Below are positions 46,972 to 51,679 of a DNA stretch of 51,679 nt, one piece after another. Both the position numbers and the translations under genes were made by a program. The notes beneath the pieces were generated by a model. The model was not told the origin of the DNA. It saw only the letters and a list, made by a program, of their open reading frames with translations, and did not search any database. Each line of letters opens with the position of its first letter. Position 1 is the first letter of the stretch. Origin of the DNA: Verrucomicrobiaceae bacterium (GTDB lineage Bacteria; Verrucomicrobiota; Verrucomicrobiia; Verrucomicrobiales; Akkermansiaceae); NCBI GenBank assembly GCA_027486655.1, contig JAIXOR010000023.1:1-51679 (forward strand), written 5' to 3'.

Positions 46972-48021
46972 ATGATCCGGCAGATCCTCACCGCCCTCAT
47001 CCTCGCCACCACCCTCCGCGCGGGAATCGACCTCCGGCTCCCCACGGAAAACCACCACCTCTTCAGCGGCCAGCCCGACCGCTTCTACATGTACGTGGAC
47101 CGCACCTTTGAAGGCGTGGCCAGCAAGCCCTGGGAGGCTGGATCCTTCGGTCTGGTCCGCAACGCCCTCCGCATCCAGGGCGAGGTGGTCCTCACCAAGT
47201 TCCACGAGGGCATCGACATCCAACCGATCAACCGCGACAAGGCCGGCAATCCCCTCGACCTGGTCTGCAGCATCGCCGAAGGCCAGGTGGCCTACATCAG
47301 CCCGCTCGCCAACCGCAGCAACTACGGAAAATACATCGTCGTCGCCCACACGTGGGAAAACTCGACCATCTACTCGCTCTACGCCCACCTCGCCGAAATC
47401 ACCTGCAAACCCGGCGATCCCGTGAAACCCGGGTCCGTCCTCGGCCGCATGGGCTACACCGGAGCCGGCATCAACCGCGTCCGCGCCCACCTCCATCTGG
47501 AACTCGCCATGCTCATGAGCCCGCATTTCACCGATTGGCAGAAAGCCCACGGCGGCGGCGATCCCTTCCACGGAGCCTTCAACGGCATGAACCTCACCGG
47601 CTGCGACGTCGCCGGTTTCTTCCTCGCCCACAAAACCAACCCGGAAATCCGCTTCAGCGACTACATCGCCTCCACACCCGTCTATTTCAAGGTCACCACC
47701 CCGGCACGCGGCACGCCCGACTTCGTCACCCGCCACCCATGGATCCTCAAAGGCGATGCCGACGGCGCCACCGCCTGGGAAATCAGCTTCAGTGCGACCG
47801 GCCAACCCGTCGCCTTCACCCCCGTCCGCCGCGTGGTGGACGCACCGGTCGTCACCTCCATCCGCCCGTCCAAAATCCCCCACCGCTACCTCACCCGCAA
47901 TCTGATCAGCGGCCAGGACAACCAAGCCACCCTCACCGGCGGCGGCCGTTCGCTCGTCGCGCTGCTCATGGGCGACTTCCCGATCGCCCCCAAACCGGAT
48001 CACGCGCCCGCCGCCAACTGA
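46972..48021 (+). CDS. Secreted M23-family (LytM-like) metallopeptidase
   Basis: A 349-residue exported protein: signal MIRQILTALILATTLRAG, then a LytM/M23 domain. The zinc motifs are visible: HEGIDIQP (HxxxD) near residue 80 and HLHLELAM (HxH) near 165. GQVAYISPLANRSNYGKYIV and SLYAHLAEITCKPGDPVKPG complete the fold. M23 enzymes cut peptidoglycan cross-links or act as activators of amidases. The C-terminal 170 residues are a separate domain without recognised motifs. Upstream secreted gene and RidA gene downstream (31 bp) are in the same direction. Confidence 0.88.
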   Translation: MIRQILTALILATTLRAGIDLRLPTENHHLFSGQPDRFYMYVDRTFEGVASKPWEAGSFGLVRNALRIQGEVVLTKFHEGIDIQPINRDKAGNPLDLVCSIAEGQVAYISPLANRSNYGKYIVVAHTWENSTIYSLYAHLAEITCKPGDPVKPGSVLGRMGYTGAGINRVRAHLHLELAMLMSPHFTDWQKAHGGGDPFHGAFNGMNLTGCDVAGFFLAHKTNPEIRFSDYIASTPVYFKVTTPARGTPDFVTRHPWILKGDADGATAWEISFSATGQPVAFTPVRRVVDAPVVTSIRPSKIPHRYLTRNLISGQDNQATLTGGGRSLVALLMGDFPIAPKPDHAPAAN

Positions 48022-48052
48022 ACCCGGCCCTTTCTTCACACCATCCACCACC

Positions 48053-48520
48053 ATGTCCGATTCCATCGTCGAAAAACTCGCCACCCTCGGCCTCTCCCTG
48101 CCCGCCGTTCCCGCACCCGTCGCCGCCTATGTGAACTGCGTGCGCAGCGGAAACCTCCTCTTCCTCTCCGGCGGCCTGCCCATCGATGGCGAGCGCAAGG
48201 TGATCGGCAAGGTCCCCACCGACGTCTCCATCGAACAAGCCCAGGAAGGTGCCCGCATGATCATCCTCAACCGCCTCGCCGTCATCAAGGACACCATCGG
48301 CTCACTCGACAAAGTGAAGCAAATCGTCTCCCTCGGCGGCTTCGTGAACTCGGAACCCGACTTCTTCGGCCACCCCCAGGTCGTCAACGGTGCCTCCGAA
48401 CTGCTCGTCGAAATCTTCGGCGAAAAAGGCAAACACTCCCGCACCGCCCTCGGCGCCGCCGCCCTGCCCCTCAATGTCGCGGTTGAAATCAACCTGATCG
48501 TCGAAATCGAAAACAGCTGA
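48053..48520 (+). CDS. RidA/YjgF family enamine/imine deaminase
   Basis: A 155-residue RidA-family protein, which hydrolyses reactive enamines and imines from PLP enzymes. Blocks: AAYVNCVRSGNLLFLSGGLP, RMIILNRLAVIKDTIGSLDK and VEINLIVEIENS at the end. The arginine that defines active RidA proteins normally lies in a SRxAVG or similar segment; here the equivalent is HSRTALGAAALPLNVAVEIN, so activity is plausible. This is the longer YjgF subfamily with an N-terminal helical extension (VEKLATLGLSLP). The repeat region begins directly after the stop. Confidence 0.9.
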   Translation: MSDSIVEKLATLGLSLPAVPAPVAAYVNCVRSGNLLFLSGGLPIDGERKVIGKVPTDVSIEQAQEGARMIILNRLAVIKDTIGSLDKVKQIVSLGGFVNSEPDFFGHPQVVNGASELLVEIFGEKGKHSRTALGAAALPLNVAVEINLIVEIENS

Positions 48521-48531
48521 CTGCGGACTTC

Positions 48532-48953
48532 GTCCTCTTGCTGAAAAATGAAAGCTGAAAACTGAAAGCTGAAAACTAGCCCCCCTCCTCTCCGCGTCCC
48601 TTTGCGACCTTCGCGTCTTTGCGGTTCCTGTAGGGTTGAGAATTGAGAGCCAAGCCTCCCGAGGCAGACCCAAAACGCACCAGATCGGCATTCTGCCGTT
48701 TCTCAAGGTAGCGCCGTTTCGATGAAACGGCACGCGGATGAACCGCAAACGAACCGCCCAACCCCAGCCCGAAGGTCCCTCCCGGCTCCCTTCGTTTTCC
48801 AAGCATCCTCCCCACCGCTCCTCGGTCCATCCAAAAATCCCCCCTCCCACTCCCCGCCCACCTCAGCGACCTCCGCGCCTCCGCGTTTCGCTTCCACCCT
48901 CCTCCTTCCGCGTCCCTTGGCGACCTTCGAGCCTCTGCGGCTTCATTTCTCCC
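48532..48953 (-). repeat. Composite intergenic repeat: A tail, B, E, C, D and B
   Basis: No gene. Order: a diverged A tail (CTGAAAACTGAAAGCTGAAA, 48541-48580), module B (GACCTTCGCGTCTTTGCGGT, about 48590-48626), E (GGTTGAGAATTGAGAGCCAA, 48632-48700), C fragment, the 49-bp element 48705-48753 identical to 1148-1196, a C-rich segment similar to 1197-1300, and two more B units to 48945. The order matches that near 1020-1612 in part, which suggests block duplication. Confidence 0.8.
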
Positions 48954-49170
48954 ACGACTCACTCAGCCTGCCCGGCATAGCACAGCGACGACAGGGCACA
49001 TCTCACTTCTTTCGCTCCCTCTTCCTGAAAACTGAACACTGAAAACCAGCAAACTTCTCCCCCCTTCTCACTTCTCACTCAGCCTGCCCGTCATAGCTGA
49101 GCGACGACGGGGCACCCCCTCCTCTTCCTGAAAACTGAACACTGAAAACTAGCAAACTTCTCCCCCCTTC
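48954..49170 (-). repeat. Two copies of module A in tandem
   Basis: Copy one (48954-49056) is diverged (GCCCGGCATAGCACAGCGAC); copy two (49067-49160) is close to consensus (GCCCGTCATAGCTGAGCGAC). Both carry CTGAAAACTGAACACTGAAA and AGCAAACTTCTC. These are the last module A copies on this side, and GC content falls sharply after them. Confidence 0.85.
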
Positions 49171-49276
49171 TCACCGAATTTCAATCACTCCACCCGTGAT
49201 ATCCGCTAGAGCACCCCAGACATCCCCTCCCCAACCCATCCACCCCTAATATCATTGCCCCCCTCCAAATTCCGCC

Positions 49277-49305
49277 TTGTCTTTCAATCACTTCTGGAGA
49301 TTATT
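49277..49305 (+). promoter_or_regulatory. Candidate promoter of the mrr-like gene
   Basis: TTGTCT (49277-49282), 17-bp spacer, ATTATT (49300-49305) in an AT-rich stretch about 75 bp before ATG 49382. 49171-49276 holds no gene or repeat that I recognise. Confidence 0.35.
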
Positions 49306-49381
49306 CTTTAGTCGTCCTCATTGGATATCGCCAGTAGAGGTGCTACGAATAAAGACTGTTGGCCAAAAACAATAACTGATC

Positions 49382-50299
49382 ATGCCGATTCCCGATTTCC
49401 AGTCTCTGATGCGACCACTTTTAGAAGCACACGCGGATGGCAAGGAGCACCTCAACCGTGATTTGGTAGCACAATTGGGCGAGCAGTTCGGTCTTACAGA
49501 GGAAGAACGCCGCGAGATGTTGCCAAGTGGTGGTGCCCGTCTCTTCGACAATCGAATCGGATGGGCCAAGTCGCACATTACGCAGGCCGGATTGCTGATT
49601 TCGCCTCGTAGAGCCATTTCGGTCATTACAGATCGAGGTCGCGAAGCATTACGCATTCAGCCCGAGCGCATAGACCTTCGCGTCCTCAATGGGTTTGAAG
49701 CATATCGGGAGTTTCGCAACCGTCGTAAGAATGTAGAGGATGATGATTCAGACACATCTGAGACAGAGATTCAAGATGCACAAACACCTGAAGAGTTGCT
49801 AGAGAATGCGTATTTACAGGTTCGGCGGCAGGTTGAGGCTGAGCTTTTATCCCAGATCAAGAGTTCCCCACCTGAATTCCTTGAGCGTGTCGTCGTGGAT
49901 CTTGTGGTGCGGATGGGATACGGAGGAAGTCGCAAGGATGCTGGCGAGGCGCTTGGAAGATCTGGCGATGAGGGTATAGACGGCATCATCAAGGAAGATC
50001 CACTGGGTCTGGATATCATCTATTTGCAGGCGAAGCGCTGGGAAGGGACCGTTGGCAGACCTGAGATTCAGAAGTTTGCTGGTGCGCTGCAGGGCCAGAG
50101 GGCGAGGAAGGGTATTTTCATCACTACATCGACGTTCAGCTCCGATGCCCTCGAATACACTTCCCGGATCGAGACCAAGATCATTTTGATAGACGGCCCA
50201 CGCCTAGCCAAGTTGATGTTTGACCACGGTGTCGGCGTCGCGACAGCATCCAACTACGAGGTCAAGAGGATCGATTCGGACTACTTCACCGACACGTAA
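49382..50299 (+). CDS. Mrr-type restriction endonuclease
   Basis: A 305-residue protein with the Mrr layout: an N-terminal winged-helix Mrr_N domain (about 1-100: MPIPDFQSLMRPLLEAHADG, ISPRRAISVITDRGREAL), an acidic linker, and a C-terminal PD-(D/E)xK nuclease domain. The catalytic core reads DEGIDGIIKEDPLGLDIIYL followed by QAKRW (D...QxK), and FAGALQGQRARKGIFITTST is the following helix-strand. Mrr enzymes cut modified foreign DNA (type IV restriction). Codon use and GC content are clearly lower than in the core genes, which points to transfer. A group II intron lies 12 bases after its stop on the other strand. Confidence 0.9.
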   Translation: MPIPDFQSLMRPLLEAHADGKEHLNRDLVAQLGEQFGLTEEERREMLPSGGARLFDNRIGWAKSHITQAGLLISPRRAISVITDRGREALRIQPERIDLRVLNGFEAYREFRNRRKNVEDDDSDTSETEIQDAQTPEELLENAYLQVRRQVEAELLSQIKSSPPEFLERVVVDLVVRMGYGGSRKDAGEALGRSGDEGIDGIIKEDPLGLDIIYLQAKRWEGTVGRPEIQKFAGALQGQRARKGIFITTSTFSSDALEYTSRIETKIILIDGPRLAKLMFDHGVGVATASNYEVKRIDSDYFTDT

Positions 50300-50311
50300 T
50301 CGAAGAGGCCA

Positions 50312-51072
50312 ATCGGGTCCCCGCGACTGACTCCGAGAGCCAGCCACGGGTCCCACACCACCGTGCGTACGGGTCCGTACACGGCGGTTCCGCTCGGACG
50401 CGGGACAAGCCCGCGTAAGAAGCAAGCCGAAGCCCACTCCTGAACGCCCACATGCTTCCCATCGTGACGACTCTCGGTTCCACCTCGCCGTCTGGCGTTT
50501 TCGGTGGATTGACCGTCCGCCACGCGGTTAGGACGTTCCCATGCAGTTCAGCCCTTCGTTGGGTGAGGCTTCCGGCAATTTTGACGTGCTTTTCCGCACT
50601 CCGGCTCGTTTCTCCAACTACTATGGCCTCTGCTGACTCCTGCCCGGATCGCTCCCGGCAGGTCTCCCCAGGTAAGAGCGTGATGCTTCCCTGCGCAACC
50701 ACCGCATTTACCTCCACGGGTAAACCAGACGACTTCGCTGTGTTGCCTGGCCTCCGTAGCCTTGGCGAAGGAGGGTGCCAGCTCGTCGTGCCGTATCGGC
50801 CTTCTATGCGGTTCTTGTCCATTGGCTCGCAGGTTTCTCCTAGCCTTCCTTCCCACGGTCGGTCGCCCTTCCGCAGTTGGCTTCAGATGGTAGTCTCTTC
50901 ATTTTTTTTCATGTCTGGTTTTCCTACAGGGGACTTGCACCCCATTTACATCACGCCCATGCTGGGCACACACAAGACACTCCATCCAATGGCGGGTAAC
51001 CCCCAGTTTGAATTCAGGCTTCCCTCCCCGCCGTGGATGAGCTAGACGTTCTCTCGAAAAAATGCATCGCAC
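50312..51072 (-). mobile_element. Group II intron without reverse transcriptase gene
   Basis: A 761-nt group II intron read on the minus strand. It starts GTGCGATGC at 51072 (the usual GTGYG 5' end) and ends ACCCGAT at 50312 (AY end). Domain V is at 50357-50388: nine-pair lower stem ACCGCCGTG/CACGGTGGT, two-base bulge CG, four-pair upper stem, GACC loop. Domain VI (50313-50356) is a long hairpin whose stem arms are CCCGTGGCTGGCTC and GAGTCAGTCGCGGG, with an unpaired A seven bases from the 3' end as branch-point candidate. No reverse-transcriptase frame exists; the open frames over this region are not coding. A TTGGAT (50989-50984) can pair with the last six bases of the 5' exon (ATCCAA), though it lies unusually near the 5' end. 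Confidence 0.8.
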
Positions 51073-51511
51073 TTGGATCATCATCAGGCGAGTTGCGATC
51101 TCAATCGCAGTCCTAGCTGTGATCGCCATCGTCTTGGTTCTTTCCTTAGTTCGGCCGTTGTTCGAATCCGACGACTACAAGCTCGTGGCATCCATCGACG
51201 GAATACCCGTCGAGGCGTAACTCCTGCAGGCATTTCCCTGGGGACCCTACTATATTCATATCGATCACATTCACCTCAGGAGAGAGCGGTCGGCACGATA
51301 CAGTTGGTTTGGCGTCGCTTTCGGTCGGGAGTCTGTATTTAGTCCCATAGCCATTTACACGTCAGGTTCCGGGCTTTCGTATATTCACGCAGATCAAGCG
51401 AAAGGAGTAGGATTGACCGACGGCAAGCTCGAAGACGATTGGACCGTCAATTTCACCGAAGATGGAGTGTCGTTCAGCAACGCCGCAATACGTATTGAGC
51501 TGCGCCAATGA
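51062..51511 (+). pseudogene. Membrane-anchored protein gene broken by one in-frame stop
   Basis: From ATG 51062 the frame encodes MHRTWIIIRRVAISIAVLAV, a signal-anchor helix, up to GIPVEA and then TAA (51218-51220). The same frame continues without interruption for 96 more codons (LLQAFPWGPYYIHIDHIHLR, RYSWFGVAFGRESVFSP, LTDGKLEDDWTVNFTEDGVS, ending RIELRQ) to TGA at 51509-51511. The two parts look like one small exported protein of about 149 residues. Either the gene carries a nonsense mutation, the read has an error, or the stop is read through. The first eleven bases, including the ATG, belong to the antisense end of the group II intron, so the true N-terminus may have been lost. The family is unknown. 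Confidence 0.65.
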
Positions 51512-51561
51512 ATCAAAAGGGAGGGAAAACTCATGCATGTCAACTGCCTACGATCACCTTG

Positions 51562-51679
51562 TGGAGTGCCCCCAAAAGTTGATCCACTTCTTATGAGAGT
51601 TGGTGGTGTGGTTTCGGTTTGTTAGGTCTGGTTGAAGTTGTCTTGCGCGCACCAGAATCGGATGCCGGACGGCTCTTTA
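51562..51679 (-). mobile_element. End of an IS3-family-like insertion sequence
   Basis: TGGAGTGCCCCCAAAAGTTG at 51562-51581 resembles the terminal inverted repeats of IS3-family elements (TGxACTGCCCCCAAAAGTTG type). The element continues past the window edge. Transposition may have brought it beside the broken gene, 50 bp away. Confidence 0.65.
51622..51679 (-). CDS. Transposase C-terminus, partial at window edge
   Basis: Eighteen codons plus stop read on the minus strand, KEPSGIRFWCAQDNFNQT, ending 41 bases inside the putative IS end. The position just inside the terminal repeat fits the end of an IS transposase. The rest lies outside the window, so the family is judged only from the terminal repeat. 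Confidence 0.5.
   Translation of the reverse strand, partial: KEPSGIRFWCAQDNFNQT

Noticed and set aside
46351..48084. 578-codon upstream extension of the obg frame
   Set aside because: It is antisense to the M23 and secreted-protein genes. Obg proteins start at MFIDHIRIF, and the extension is low-complexity Gly/Asp/Val typical of antisense GC-rich frames.
48722..49042. Open frame of 106 codons starting MKRHADEPQ, with a similar one near 1181
   Set aside because: Similarity follows the DNA repeat (modules C and D) and substitutions do not respect codon positions.
50286..51045. Open frames of 178 and 197 codons on both strands between 50286 and 51045
   Set aside because: They lie on the group II intron RNA; the sequence is explained by ribozyme structure and shows no protein-like pattern.

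Overview
The window is a GC-rich chromosomal segment that most resembles Verrucomicrobiales (Luteolibacter/Haloferula/Akkermansiaceae type). This is an inference from gene content: a formylglycine sulfatase, CE15-like esterase, ThuA-like protein, DUF1080 protein coupled to a cytochrome c/sorbosone-dehydrogenase-like protein, WXXGXW-repeat lipoprotein and many secreted proteins and lipoproteins. No rRNA or tRNA gene was seen.

Layout. 1-7.5 kb is a repeat-rich accessory region: mosaic intergenic repeats, a DUF433/DUF5615-type toxin-antitoxin remnant, a ThuA-like gene between two ~215-bp direct repeats, and a REP-associated tyrosine transposase (RAYT) embedded in its own REP/REPIN palindromes, followed by a UvrD/PcrA helicase. 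7.5-24.9 kb is mostly single-copy metabolism and envelope genes: TerC, a DedA/TVP38-type protein, sulfatase, CBS protein, thyA, RbsD/FucU, CE15 esterase, phosphodiester glycosidase, DacC-type carboxypeptidase, bioF, a secreted nuclease/phosphatase, a membrane protein with winged-helix regulator, a degenerate IspH paralogue, tandem secreted paralogues, a glyoxalase and a phosphoesterase. 24.9-48.5 kb is core: polA, parB, a LolC/E permease, a GYF-RDD protein, a minus-strand run of polyprenyl synthase, NDH-2, a channel-like protein and folA, then the DUF1080/cytochrome pair, a large lipoprotein, trmO, obg, an M23 peptidase and RidA. 48.5-51.7 kb is again accessory: more mosaic repeats, an Mrr-type nuclease, a group II intron without its reverse transcriptase, a gene broken by one stop codon, and an IS3-like end leaving the window.

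How genes work together. The polyprenyl synthase (quinone side chain) and NDH-2 (quinone reductase) are adjacent and co-oriented. The DUF1080 and cytochrome/beta-propeller genes overlap at ATGA and probably act on the same extracellular sugar derivatives. A membrane protein and winged-helix regulator also overlap at ATGA and are bracketed by three copies of one operator-like palindrome (CTTTG-N5-CAAAG), which also precedes the IspH-like gene; this looks like a small self-contained regulon. The strongest mobile-repeat system is the RAYT with its REPINs at 2.96-5.12 kb.

Limits: all family calls are from reading motifs by eye, without database searches. Start codons are chosen by motif, ribosome-binding site or signal-peptide logic as stated.
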